Assembly (NCBI GenBank): GCA_949152475.1
Contig: OX424563.1
Location: 19,875,001-19,939,000, forward strand
Reading direction: 5' to 3'
DNA: 64,000 bases
Source of the DNA: Terebella lapidaria
Taxonomy: Eukaryota; Annelida; Polychaeta; Terebellida; Terebellidae
Part shown: positions 27,201 to 39,786 of the stretch, one piece after another
Layout: the number at the start of each line of letters is the position of its first letter
Position numbering within the stretch: the stretch's first letter is position 1
Program-made: the position numbers and the translations under genes
The notes under the pieces: model-generated
What the model was told of the DNA's origin: nothing
The model's database searches: none
Seen by the model: only the letters and a program-made list of their open reading frames with translations

Positions 27201-30200
27201 TTGCTGAACTGAACATACATTATATGTACAGATATACGTATGTTGAAAAATCATGCATATCCAGTTAGAAGATAACGTATAAATCTAGCACAATTGTGCT
27301 AATTAAGTGAAGACTTATTTATTCCTTAGTAGACCATGCTAGGTATGAAGACTTATTTATTCCTTAGTAGACCATGCCTGGTATGGACTGCACTTCAATG
27401 TTCGTCTTTTAGGTGGTTCTACCCCCATGCTTTTTGGTTCTACCTGTGCCAAGTCAGGTATTACCGGCGACTTTCAGCCGGCAAACGATCAAAGCAAACG
27501 TCTCTCTTTAGTTAAAACCTGGCCCCATGCTGATCATCAGACAACTGACAAAAGACCGTCTGAATGCAACCAAACAGCATGGCACCAACAATACAGACGT
27601 GCCCAATGTCCCGATTGCGTGCTAGAGATACAATCAATAACACTTATGATACACTATAATGCGGTGCTCTTTTTTTCTTTCTACCCGACTTGCAAACTCC
27701 AAGGTATGCTGAATGTTTAGAATGAGTGTCGACTTGAATGTCCCCAATCTCTCTCGCGGTGTTTTTGCGAGGGGATGAGGCAAACTGGGCAAAAATATTT
27801 GAAAGAAGCATTGCTATTTCGAGTGAGAGTTTGCAGGGGGGGAAAAAGTCGATGATGACGTTATTTTGCCTCATTCAAACGAGTAACCCAAAATAATAGT
27901 CTCTTCAATTTTGATTGCAGAGGGCCGGGGATTAGCATGAAAGAGAAATAACATGGTGTTGTAGTGTGCTCTTGTTTTTGCTCCATGAGGGATTTTTTTA
28001 AAGATAATTTTGCTTTTAGCGGCATATTTGATGACAAAAATAGTTTGATGTTACAATAACACTTTTTATTGCTTGAATGTGACACGCGTGCATTCGTAAT
28101 TTGCTGGAATTGTATGAATTTTCAGAGGTGATAAGACTGGCAAATACGTAATTGAATTTCACTGTGGATATAGACACCATTGGCGAATTAATTGACTTTT
28201 AGTGGCGATGTTGACACCACTGGCGAATACTTAATTCACTTCTACTGGATATATAGATACCACTGGCGAATACGTAATTGACTTCTACTTGGCGAATACG
28301 TAATTTACTTCTACTTGAGATATAGATCTCTGGTGAATACGTAATTGACTTCTACTGTAGATATTGATACCACTGGCAAATACGTAATTTACTTCTACTG
28401 TAGATATAGATACCTCTGGCGAATACATAATTTACTTCTACTGTAGATATAGATACCTCTGGCGAATACATAATTTACTTCTACTGGATATATAGATACC
28501 ACTGGCGAATACGTAATTGACTTCTACTTGGCGAATACGTGATTTACTTCTACTGGAGATATAGATACCACTGGCAAATACGTAATTGACTTCTACTGTA
28601 GATATTGATACCACTGGCGAATACGTAATTTACTTCTACTGTAGATATAGATACCTCTGGCGAATACATAATTTACTTCTACTGGATATATAGATACCAC
28701 TGGCGAATACGTTGGTCTTTTAGTGGAGATATTGATACCGCAGGTGACTACATCATTTCCTGGACAAGAAAATGAGGTTGATCATGGAAAGCTAAGACTT
28801 ATGTTATCTGTCGATATTCATAGGAGCTCACTATGTTTGGTGCTGACCAGTAAGGTCACCGACTATGTGTCAACATCATCAATTTCGCTATGCATGATTG
28901 AATTCCCTTGAAGATGGCATTAAATGAAAACTATTCTTCACAGAATTACTTTTCAATCGATTAGCGGCTACATATACCACATTGAGCCTTCCAATATCTG
29001 GGAACAATATTTTATATACCTAGAACATTTTTTTTCATTCGCTAATGCATCCTATTTAAACTTGCTGTCGATGAAGATATTATTGGTATGCATTCAGTGT
29101 AATCAAAAGGACTGTGTTATAGGTTATGAGAGGACAAGTGGGTTCAGTTTCGTCTCTAAACAGCATTGTAATAAAAATTTATCGTGTTCCAACAATGAAC
29201 ATTCCTGATATTCCATCAAGATTCCCATTTCTCGGGAATGTTTCTGTGCGGTCTTGCAAATGGAATGCTTATGAGTTGACTAATTTGATTTAACGGAACT
29301 TAGATGCAAGCTAAGATACGTGTACAATATGTATCAGCAGAGTTAACACCATTATTTCTGGCATTCCAGCATTGATATATCATACATGTCTCGGATTGCT
29401 GAAATGTACCTTTGCTGGTGTCCAACAAAGGGACGTTTCTTTACATTTCAGGAGTGTTCCTTCAAACTGACCTGATTCTTGGGAAGGATTGTGTTGAATG
29501 CAGTCGCGAGCACGTTTTGTTACAATGCTTTGTGTGGCCAATACGTACATTTTCTGCATATACACATTAACAAATACTAACCTGTTTGTCAGGGGTCCGA
29601 CAAAAGGGTTAGCTATGAGTTGGACCATAGCTTTCGAGGCGAACATCAACCCCACGGCGATATTCTCGTCTGAAATCGCCTCATGTCGCTTGGCTTTCCT
29701 CAGTAGTTCCTCTTCCGGTGAGAACGTGGCGTTGGGGTTAGTCAGTGCAGTGACGTTGTACGATCCTATTGGCTCTTCGCCGGAACCCTCCCACGCCCAC
29801 TCATCGGCGGGCGCTGATTGGTTGGTGACTGTCTCGCACTTGTAGGAGATGACCCAGCCGACGGCCGGGACCCAGACCTGCAGGATGCTGGATGAGTGGT
29901 CGATGGTATCCTGTCGCCGACACGTCGTGTTGTAGTAGTAGATCGTGGTCTTGTTGGTGACGGGAGGACGCGTGGCCAAGTCATCCTTGTGCTCCAAGCC
30001 GTACAGGAAGTGTGGAAGGATTGGAACTGTAGTGGGACACGATATAAATTGTACATAGAGTAGCTAGTGAGTTATCAAACATTGTTATATCTTCAAAAAA
30101 CAAAAATATAAAAAGGACGAAAGGATATTCTTGAAGATAGGGTCTACCATGTGAGAATATTGAAGCATTGTATCGATATCGTTTTGGCAATAAATTTGAT

Positions 30201-33074
30201 ATTTACAAAACCGAACTGTTTTGATTCGTTCCTGAGATGCATACATCTTCAATGCATGAAACCCAGATGAATGTTGTCCCTTCATAAAATGTGATAATAA
30301 ATTTCCATTACCTCACAAATGGATGTTGTTCCAATGAGTTATCCAGAATCACGATTACCACAACTTATATCAATATCAAATGACAATATTAGGGATAACT
30401 GTCTCGATAATGCAAATATAACTATCGCGATACCAGCAACCAACCCTTTAATAATGCAACTAAAGCTGATCTAGCTATATTTTTCCCATGAACTTCACTC
30501 AGTTCTACCAATACATGGTTGACAATCAATCCTATAACCCAGTGTCAGGCTATTTCCTTCCCGTTGTTCTGCCAAAAGCAACGTGGTTGCTTGAGGCCAC
30601 GTTGCGACTCGCTTATCAAGTTGATTCTAGGTTGGTCTAACATATTCAGTAGCTCGAAAGATTTAATTTCATAGATGGTATTAGAAACAACAATATACAG
30701 TTTTAATTGGTAATTAAAATAATTTCGCTGGTTGACATCAGGGATAATAATTATATAATTAGTATTTCATCAGGGGCAAGTTCTCTTGAAAACTCATTTA
30801 AGACATTGATTCAGAAACGTGTAAGCACATATCTGTACACAAGTATAATGATAACGATAATTCAACTCTGTAAAAGCGAAAAAAATTATCAAGCGATCTT
30901 CATATTCATATGTATATTTCGGTCAATCATCCGAATTCCGAAATTAGAGCACTAATTCACTTTGATACACGTACATTTTCAAGACCATTCGTTAGTATTC
31001 ATACGATTGTAAAAACAATCTTGAACGATTTATACTGGTCGAATTCCAACGCACGAGTGACAGTTTGCATTATGTCCAGGGTGTTAAAACAAGCCCACAT
31101 TGACAGGACATTGCCGAACTTTACTTGGCACCAACCGATTGACGGACCCACTCTGGACGACGGTCATTCTCCAAATCAAAGAATTAGGAGAGACAGACCA
31201 TCGAAGCTCATTTGCACATGAATTGAAAAGTCAATCACGGTCAAAGCTCAATGTTCTTCACATGAAACCCGACGCTTTGTGGGGGAAAGAAACGGACCAT
31301 CGTAAGGTATCGACTGTGCTTCGCGTGTATCTTCGTTCCCTATGTCCCCAAATGTTACGAGAATACCACCCATTTCCACCCCCTATTTATATATTCATGA
31401 CATGTTTAACGGCTTGTTGGATTACCCGAAGCTATTACGTTAGGGCCCCCATCAACCCTCGACACTACTAGTAGTCGGTAATTATGGATGCCATGTGCCC
31501 TTTGGCTTTGTCTTAATTGTAGTGGGCATATTCGTTTACGTTTATGCCACATTCATATTTCATAATATGTCTTCTACCACATTAATTCCCCGATACCAGG
31601 CAGATGTCCATTGCATTCATTGCATGTGGTGGCATATTTCGGGAGTTATTCCAATGGATTGACGATTGACAATTATGAATAAAAATATCATCGAATCCAC
31701 GGACTGCTGAATAAAAATTTTGAGAAATAAAAAATTTGAGAAATTTCCGGTTGAAGCATGCCAGTTGAATTTATGTCAATACGTGTTCAGCAATAAACAT
31801 ATTATGGCTAGCGAGAACGTGCATGCCGGACTTTTTTTTATCATTTCGAGATATTTTTTTATCAAATATCTTTTTATACATGTATACAATAGCTTAACTT
31901 TTTGTTTATGATGCTGTGACCATATGCCTACTTGAGCCCAGAGTGGATACCCATTAGAGTCGCAAGTTTTAGAGTACCTGCGAAATATCTCGGACTACCC
32001 GCTTTGTTTATGCAGCCCTCGTGGGAACATACAACCTCCGTTCTATCGCGACCACGTCCACGCAAAGTGGGCCCACTTTGTGATGTAAATCGGGACAGCG
32101 AAGTCCAACTCCGCGACTTTGCGGACCCCATTGCCCTGTCATACCTGGATAGCAGCCCGTGGAAAGCAAACACCGATAATTATGGCCCAAATTCTAGGCA
32201 TGTTGTGCCAACATCGTCCCCAGCCATCCGTGTTATTCTTGCGCACTTCCGTTTTCCTCTTGGCACATGTCCGCCTACTCAGGGCCGTCAGCGCCCGATC
32301 CCAGTGTGCGACGGTAATTTTTATTATTCCTCCGCCATATCAAATAGTTCCCGTGACTTGAGAGCTGGGATAAATAAAAAGTTGCGTTTTATGCGAATTA
32401 AGACCGAAAGCGCGGAATCAATACCAATTTCCTTTATGGATTCTCCCTCTAGATGGCGCTGGCAAACGTGACGTCACTATCCTTTCACGTGCGATAATTT
32501 GGGATTATGAGGCTTTATTGACACGTGAAAGGTAACGTCTATACGCTAATGTAGTCATAAATGACGTCCCCTAAAACATTCTTCTGCCTCACTTGTATCA
32601 AAGAGAGGGAGATTCCAGTGGCTTTAACAGTATAGGACCTACTGATTTTGCAGGTATGCACGTATATGGGAAAGTGTTGGTGGATTTGTTCAAAATAACT
32701 ACATTCTGATTCGAGATATCATACATGTAGGCTATATGTAACGATGAACATGTATTCACACCCTGGATTCAATATACAATTCCAATATTCAATTTTATAA
32801 TACGAATTTACAATGAACCTTTCGACCCGAAGTACTTGTAATTTATAGTAACATCGTGAACACGTACCCGCGAGATTTTGTGATAAAATAATTTTAGGTA
32901 CTGTACATTTTTAGTTGACAACTCACCAACTGTAGTGAGCAGCATGTTGTCTAGGAACAGAGCCACGAAGACGATAAACAGGACGAGTTTCCGAGATTTC
33001 CGGCACGACGCTAGACAATCCGTCAGCGTCATGCTTGTGAAATAACTGTTAAAATAGGATTTCATCATTGTCAT
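18279..33074 (-). CDS. SLC18A2: Vesicular monoamine transporter (SLC18A1/2 type), 15 exons, complete
   Basis: A proton antiporter that loads monoamines into synaptic or secretory vesicles (MFS, normally 12 membrane helices). Coding exons in transcript order: 33074-32927, 30026-29582, 26418-26360, 25005-24922, 24541-24449, 24109-24020, 23676-23575, 20917-20822, 20605-20527, 20391-20340, 19984-19921, 19704-19585, 19444-19399, 19200-19113 and 18374-18279 (TAA). The lengths sum to 1662 nt, i.e. 553 residues, and every junction keeps frame. Helix 1 has LFLDNMLLT with Asp42. A long lumenal loop (about 55-160) carries several NxT sites (NKTT, NTTC, NATF). Other signatures are [52 protein letters not shown] and [10 protein letters not shown]. 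The C-terminus is acidic and Tyr-rich. VMAT rather than VAChT because most helices match the amine type and the gene is not nested in a ChAT locus. The start is the first in-frame ATG (33074); ATGs two and three codons later are alternatives. The symbol denotes the family, not strict orthology to SLC18A2 versus SLC18A1. Confidence 0.93.
18560..18960. repeat. Low-complexity repeat in the last VMAT intron
   Basis: This intronic block holds repeated AAGGTCA words (18610-18650) and several copies of AAAATGGCCGCCAT in both orientations (about 18732-18900). The open frame here consists of these words and is not taken as coding. Confidence 0.5.
20709..20763. repeat. Perfect 18 bp inverted repeat in VMAT intron 8
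   Basis: GAACCCTGACTACCGTAA at 20709-20726 is matched by its exact complement at 20746-20763, with a 19 nt loop that itself contains CGTTACGGTAAC. It lies between the exons 20917-20822 and 20605-20527, about 60 bp from the donor at 20821. It could be the remains of a tiny inverted-repeat element or a pre-mRNA hairpin. Confidence 0.85.
20985..21660 (-). repeat. 676 bp dispersed repeat, copy 1 (VMAT intron 7)
   Basis: Reverse-complementary over its full length to 57985-58661 in RNF103 intron 2. Shared landmarks include GACGTCAGTTGAGGCAGAA, CTTCGGCAATTTACGGAAG and TACATGTACTTTCAGTTCTG. The ends match at base level (TTATGAATAG at one end, CTATGACTTTAA at the other, read in the 58 kb orientation). 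No terminal inverted repeats or coding frame were seen. Probably a non-autonomous dispersed element. Confidence 0.85.
23221..23600 (-). repeat. 60 bp tandem repeat overlapping the end of VMAT exon 7
   Basis: Six or seven diverged units with a period of exactly 60 bp. Aligned words are CCGAAAGTTCTGTTGAATG (23362), CCGAATCTTTTGTCGAGTT (23422) and CCGAAACTTTTGTCAAGCG (23482), and the AACCTAC-like donor region at 23266, 23446, 23506 and 23567. The unit nearest the gene contains the last bases of exon 7 and its GTAGGT donor, so the other units carry decayed copies of an exon end plus splice donor. Confidence 0.8.
26645..26656. repeat. poly-G tract
   Basis: A run of about 11 G in the second intron of the transporter gene. 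Confidence 0.9.
27311..27386. repeat. 38 bp tandem duplication
   Basis: Two adjacent copies of a unit beginning GAAGACTTATTTATTCCTTA and ending in ACCATGC(T/C)(A/T)GGTAT, nearly identical, within VMAT intron 2. Confidence 0.8.
28135..28735. repeat. 43 bp minisatellite in VMAT intron 2
   Basis: About 13 tandem units with consensus words CTGGCGAATACGTAATTTAC and TTCTACTGTAGATATAGATA. The unit is 43 bp, with a few shortened units around 28270-28350 and 28525. It lies between the exons 30026-29582 and 26418-26360. It has no coding potential. Confidence 0.9.
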
Positions 33075-33162
33075 GGTTACTGCTGGCGTCCGGCAGTCCA
33101 AACCGAAAGTGATACTGTTATCCGAAACCGGATGTTGGCCCGCGCACGGTAGAATCCAGACG

Positions 33163-33170
33163 TGACGTCA
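33163..33170. promoter_or_regulatory. Palindromic CRE upstream of the monoamine transporter
   Basis: TGACGTCA, the full cAMP-response element, lies 89 bp upstream of the predicted ATG at 33074. A CACGTG E-box follows at 33181-33186. CRE-dependent control is known for mammalian VMAT2; function here is inferred from position only. Confidence 0.5.
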
Positions 33171-33488
33171 CTTGTCTGGTCACGTGGTCTGCCGAAGTGC
33201 CATGGAGGTGTTTTCTAGTTCGCCGTTTTGGTTCCCCCCGACTGTTGCTGGAAAGTGATACAATGAATACGATATAATGATGAATTGAGTCGGTGGGTGT
33301 AGAATGTATATGGTGCGAATAGAGCATTGTTGTTGTTATGGGTTAGCGAAGTGAATACAAAAAAATGTTAACGCGTTTGACCAATTAAAGAACATTGACT
33401 TTTTTTCATTTCAAAAATACATGTAATATTGTTCTGGGAGTTTTTTCATTCGCGGAATATAACAGATGTATCTTATACGTACATACAT

Positions 33489-33490
<2 letters not shown>

Positions 33491-33542
<52 letters not shown>
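33491..33542. repeat. (TC)n microsatellite
   Basis: About 50 bp of TC dinucleotides upstream of the transporter gene. The Arg-Glu repeat open frame on the minus strand is a product of this tract. Confidence 0.95.
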
Positions 33543-33545
<3 letters not shown>

Positions 33546-36500
33546 ATACACTTGACCCCCAGAAACACAGAGCCATAAAATATGCACACATCTATAATTC
33601 AGGCGTGTGTAACATGACAAGCTACAAACGCCGAGAAGTCTATAGACAGTACCAATTAGTGACTAGGATTGCGTCAATTGACAAGTAACAAACAACATGC
33701 CTATATCAGAGGTAATTTATCTGTTTGCATTTGATACTAGTATCTGCAGAAGATTGTAAAAATGTGTATATTTTAATGGGGTTCTCTGGTTTCAGAGGTT
33801 CAAATGAATAACCTGTGTATATTATGGTGAGTTATCCCATAATCAAAGGTGCAATAACTGGTGGAAATTAGGAAATTATGAAATGCATAAATCTCAATGG
33901 AAGTGTGTTACGTCATACTGATCAACAGATGGCAGCACATCTGTGATCAAGCAGACGTATCTACATCTAGCCACGTATACATGGGCGCTCGGTGCTACTT
34001 AGGCGTTTGATGACCGCAAATCCCGCGACTTTAGATCTCGTTTAAACGGCTCTCAAGCGGACGCGTGCGGCGCGGACCCTCCGTGTTTTACCCATCACGG
34101 TATTTATCCTGGATTTACATAGGATTGCTGTCGACGAGTCCCCTTGCCATTGCCCTGTCACAAGTCCCCTTATCTCCCCCGAATTGCGGGGCTTGGAAGC
34201 GACGGCGCCGAAACCAGGCAGCTAGACCCTGTGAATTTCACGTACGTTCCGTGTGATTTCGTCGTCATTCCGTGGAAATTCACTGGGACAGCCAATATAA
34301 ATTACCATTTTGGAGGGAGCAGCAATAGTCGGTAGTTTTCCGGACAAATCTCCACAAAAAGATAGAGCAGATATTCGTCACGGCATGAATAAATTCATCG
34401 ATGGAACGAGGCAAACTATGGGGATACGATTGGGCTTGGAAGGCTTGGAAGTTGCTTGAATTCAACATCTCAACAATTTTCTCCTTCTATTACAAAAGTA
34501 TTTGACATGTTTTTGTTATTTATATCGTCCAATAATGTTACATGATAAAAAATTACCAATCGCTTGCGTATCTGTCACCAACTAAAACCTCAGATAATAT
34601 ATAATGATCCCATAGGAATCATACACCCACACATGTTGATATCATCACAGCAGAGTTTTGCGTTTGACAGTATTTCTAGGATTTCGGTCTTTGTTCTTTT
34701 TGCGTCTTCGCAATACGACAAAAATGACCGGCTGATTATAAATAGCTGAATGAACTGGAAAGTGGCCTCGGTTGATCGCAACGTATCGGTTATATCCATC
34801 ACAAACAAATGCGCAATCGGCGCTCATTGTGAATAAAATCGAACCTAACGTCCCAAAATGACCGGGCACAAAGGCGAAAACATTGCGCTCGCGTTTGATA
34901 CAGGTGATGTCGTAAGAGGCTTTCCATACTGAGTCAAGGGCCAAACCAATATTGAACGGGGAAACCCGCATCGATCATTTGTTGCAATTGTTCGACATTA
35001 ACCCAATCGGAGAACCAATGCAAATGGTTCTCGGACTTTTGTATTCGGATACGGGGGAAAGTCGACTTTTTTTGTGGGACCCCTTGGCAGAAATACACAA
35101 ATGTCACCTTTTCAATATAATTGAAGGGTATACGTGTACATACTAGTATATATGGGGATTCTGGAATTACCACATATACATGTATACATACTATTCAATA
35201 CACAAGCAATAAATGCATCAAAACGGGTGTCCCGAATATGGCAAATAACTTGTTGAATAACGCTAGCGTTAGGTCTCTTTATGGTTGATGATTTTCGTGT
35301 TGTGCTTTTGTCTTTAAAGATTATACTTTGTTGCCTTTCTGTGGAATGTATTCAAATTACTTTAGTGTTCTTTTGACTCAATGTAATGTTATTTTGATTA
35401 TAAATGTTGGAAAAGATTTCCAAATGAAGCAATACTCCAATCTGTATTCCGTTTCTATACCGGTAATTTCCTCTTCAAAGAACCGCATAATCATTGTGGA
35501 TAATTAGGATACACTTTTGTGTTCACCACTTTAGCTGGTCCACAAACAATGGGATATTGTCATCAATCAAACGTGGTCAGGTCAGGCGGACTTGTCTCGT
35601 TTTGAAGCAAATCATTCCGTATGGTAGCGGCACGACAGCTACAGGAAGAATTTACGAGACCGGAAGTCATGAGCTTGGATCCGGATGCGTGCTTGGCTGC
35701 TGATAAACCTGGGTACGGCCACGCTGTCGTTCGGGCATATTAATGGATGGACCAATTTCAATAAATGGGTACTCTGTATGGATTTTTGTTTTCTCCATTG
35801 CATTTCATATGTCATATTATAGGGCTAATTTGGAAAAGTTGGGTATATTTTCCCCTGGTAAGAGCGGACGAATAGTGAACTAAGAATTCTTAACACTGCT
35901 TTTTCCTCGTTTAGTTTCCTGGAGAAATCATCATTATGGTCATCATCGTCATTTCTTCAGGTTATATTCTAATCAAACCTTATGGTTTTTGTATTTATAA
36001 CAACTTTGTCCTGCCATTTCATCTACGATGACCACGTCACCTCGTTGTAATTGGTAATTGCACGTGAGGATTTGTATTATCTGTTCCACATTCAAATAGG
36101 CCAACATATATGGGGCCTACTGTACGCATAGCTAGGAGTTAGGTTTGCACAATTATCACAACCCCATTCTATCAAATGTCAAAATTGATAAATGTTAAAA
36201 TTGAGGTTGGTGTATCATATACATTTGTAAATGCTAGAATGCTACCTGTTTCAAGACACAAAACACCTATCGTAGAAGACGAGCTCATACATGCAAACTT
36301 GTGTACGTTTCAGATCAGAAGATAAAGCGACCGGGACACATCATTCTTGAATTATTACATCTAGAAATAAAATGCACCAACCTTCAAATTGGAATCTTAA
36401 CTCCACATGAAATAGTTGATCATCAAATCCTCATAAAAACACTTCGTGAAAACTAAAAATCCTTCTATATTATTTCTCCAATCAAACCGCTGATTTCCTT

Positions 36501-36761
36501 GGAAAGTTTCCAGTTGCAAGGTGAGACTATCCAATACAGTAAAGGTGTTGGGCTCTGACTTGAGGCCCGGGGTGTGGACAGGAGGGACTTGAGCCTTGGG
36601 GCCGGTTAGCTTGTGACTTTGGTGACCGGACGTTTTTCCCCTTGTCGCCTCGCGGGCAGTCTTCAGTGGTCGCCGCCGGGAGGTTCCAATATCGGGGTCT
36701 CCTCACTCAAGTCGACGCCGCCGGTAGACGTCAGAGATCGATCACACACTTGAAAGCGGAG

Positions 36762-36803
36762 GGGGGGGGGGGGGCGTGTGAGTGTGGGGGGGGGGGGGGG
36801 TGG
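36762..36803. repeat. poly-G / G-rich tract
   Basis: Two G runs of about 13 bases separated by a short GTGTGAGTGT spacer, then a third G run. It could form a G-quadruplex; nothing else marks it as functional. Confidence 0.8.
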
Positions 36804-38970
36804 GGGCTGCGAGATGTGTGAATTGGAATTGAGGGAAGAGAGGATGTGACACTGGAAATCAGTCATGAATATTAATCATCCCGTCAATCTGTATGCACTC
36901 GAGAATAAATATGGTACATCTACTTGTAAATGTAGGTATATGTTGACCATTTCCCCTTCACTGTTTTATAAGTGCGTTATCAATAACTTGCGTTTTGATA
37001 AGGCGTCATTCAGATCTTAGGCCTACGTCTTACTATTGCAATCTATCCATGTATCACTTTGAAAAACAAATACACTCAATAACAAACCTCAGCTATGTGC
37101 CATGTTATTTTTTTCTAATAAATCTAGTTGATCTAAACTTATGATTTCAATAATGCATTAAACTGAAAATATCGTACTTTATACATGTAGATCCTTATCC
37201 GCTCATATGTAGGCATTAGATACAACCAAAAAGTCGAGAGTGGTAAACAGTTGGAACCCAGCATTGACAGTATTCAAAGATTTCCTTTGATATTTCCAGG
37301 TGTAGAAATACAGAAGACTTTTTGGCAGTTCTGCATGATATGCCTGCCGTCATTGCACGAAATCGATCGCAAGTTTCAATGGACCGTGTAGACGCATTGA
37401 TACGCCTCTCAATGGAGGATTTGCTGGGGATATTGAACTTCCCATAGAGTCAGTAACGCTGGAATGCGAATGGGATTTTTTTTCCCGAATTTATTCTGAG
37501 ACCGGACTGGAGGAATACGCCGTAGTCTTTTGATAAAGCTATAGATGAAGTCTATGTAAACCACAGACGGGATCGGTAGATTGACTGAAAATGTCTTCCT
37601 TCTGTGGTGTTCGGTGGTTTTCATTTTCATTCCGAAAAATAAAAACGATAATCGGTTTAAGTTTTAGGCTCAACATCATGAAAACAACTTTCTTTGGATC
37701 ATCATTACTAGCGTAAGAAATCAAACAAGGGTGCGATACTGCCAGCTCACAGATTGATCAAGTCCGAGTGTGTATCTGACAAGGGCTGGGGTCCGCGGCC
37801 ATGTGGTGCTGACAATTTGGCTCAAGAGCTCCGTGATCTGGCGATTAGATTTAACTATTCTTGGCGCTCGAAGGCTCGCAATGTGAGGCTCGTGCCAATA
37901 CCAGCGGTGTGCACAACACTCGAACGGCACCGGCTTCCTAGAACCAGCTAGAAAACCGACAAATAGAGTTATGCAACGCCATGAATTATTTTCTGATCAT
38001 CATCATCCGAATTCATTTGCCTGTTGAAAATTGTACAACAGGGCACGACAAAATTATGGCCGAATATTTCATTCAGGCTAGGAGTTGAAATGTAAAACCA
38101 CATGTTCCATTATGGATTTCGATTCACGTTCATTTCTCGTGACAACTTACACCATATCCCCTAGAAGACAGAAGAAGTATTCGTTGCAATTATATACTAT
38201 GGAACATGGATTAACAAGATCACGAGTTCAAATGTTTTTCAGTAATTGATTCGCCTCTAGGAACTTGAAAAAAGTATTTTATCCCACCCTACAGAGACAT
38301 ATATTTCATTTATTTTTATTGGAAATCCATGCTGGGTGTAGGCTACTTCTACATCCGTACACGAAGTTATTGTTTTCTGTGGTGCCAGTATTTTCCATGA
38401 GTTGGATTTCTGCTTGCTGTCAGCTGTTGACCCTTCCCGTCTCTGAGTGCGAACTGCAGTACCCTTGGACGAGCTGGAGTGGTGTGCCATCACCGGCTCC
38501 GCGGTAACGGACAAGGGCGACACAAGACAAATATTGCAAGGGGATATTTAATAGGTGTCGGACTTGGACGCAACGTGGACATTAAACAAGTGTTAGGCGT
38601 GAGATATTATTGGATATTTTCGAGTGGTGTGGGGGAAAAGAATAGAAAATAACGAAAGTATTGTTCAGTTGAGTCTAAGATGGTCATAATTTCGTCACAA
38701 AAAATCATAATGAATATCCAGGCCGAAATATTTGACAAGTTATCAACATCACGTGGAAATTATATTCAAATTATTATGCATGATAGTAACGTTACATCGT
38801 AATAATATTTATTGTTTGTATCGAACTAGATTCAATCAGGTACACAAGTTCTAGTGATCGGCCCACTCAGAGGGGCTAAAATGTGAAATTCTTTTGATTA
38901 TTTTAAGACTTTCAATCAGTATGACAATCATCAATATGACATCGTGCATTTGAAAACAGAAAGTCTGGGT

Positions 38971-39786
38971 CATAGCTACGGAAGAGGATTAGGGCCACCA
39001 AACTAAAAGTTTTTTTCTCTATTTGTCGACTTACGTAACTCGATAAATCGACTTACGTTTCTCGATAAATCGAATTACGTATCTCGATAAATCGACTTAC
39101 GTATCTCGATAAATAGACTTATGGCTCAGACATTTAAAGTACAAGTAAAATGAATATACATCGACCGTAATATAGGCAAGCCATACACCATTTCATTGGT
39201 TACCATGGCAACGATAGGACGAAGAAAATATATACAGATCACTCATATTGAAAATTATATGGAGTTTAACAGTCATTACACTAATCACTGAAATAATACC
39301 AAACTATCCAATTGTAGAAGCCGTTCCAGATAACGTTACGAATATACATCATTCTATGTTTAATAGCTAAATAAATAAATAAAAAACTCAAACAATTATA
39401 CCAATTTCATTCATAAACATATTGCATTGTTTGAAAAGATATGATATAATAACTTCAGTATATTTTTATTTCGGTAGTTTGTTCTGTATTACTCGATTTA
39501 TCGAGATAATAAGTCGATTTAACGAGATAATTAACTCGATTTTATCGAGATAAATATCTCGATTTATCGAGATAATAAGTCGATTTATCGTGATAGTATC
39601 TCGATTTATCGAGATAATTAACTCGATTTATCGAGATGAATAAGTCGATTTATCGAGATAATATCTCGATTTATCGAGATAATCTCTCGATTTATCGAGA
39701 TAGTAAGTCGATTTATCAAGATACGTAAGTCGACAAATAAAAAAAAAAGTTTAGTTGCTTGGCCCTAATCCTCTTCCGTACATAGC
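38971..39786. mobile_element. Foldback element B with 6 bp target duplication
   Basis: The element is 38977-39780 (804 bp). It starts TACGGAAGAGGATTAGGGCC, ends with the exact complement of that 20-mer, and is flanked by CATAGC on both sides (38971-38976 and 39781-39786). Inside the ends are short tandem arrays in opposite orientation: about five units of CTCGATAAATCGACTTACGT on the left (39029-39122) and about eleven 21-22 bp units of the type CTCGATTTATCGAGATAA on the right (39490-39735). A unique centre lies between. There is no open reading frame of note. The arms have different unit numbers, consistent with repeat expansion after formation. Confidence 0.88.

Larger units (their letters stand above)
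33200..38970. other. Gene-poor intergenic stretch
   Basis: No exon, protein family or RNA gene was recognised on either strand. It contains the (TC)n tract and two poly-G runs at about 36762-36800. It presumably includes the promoter and any 5' leader of the minus-strand monoamine transporter. Confidence 0.5.

Noticed and set aside
31932..32471. 179-residue plus-strand open frame
   Set aside because: It lies in intron 1 of the minus-strand transporter, overlaps another open frame on the opposite strand, and shows no recognisable domain or splice structure.
18279..33074. Vesicular acetylcholine transporter (VAChT) as the identity of the SLC18 gene
   Set aside because: The helix-11 GIANVLYAP motif is VAChT-like, but the [26 protein letters not shown] and MVDSSMMPI segments are of the monoamine type.
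33491..33591. Arg-Glu repeat protein on the minus strand
   Set aside because: A direct product of the (TC)n microsatellite.
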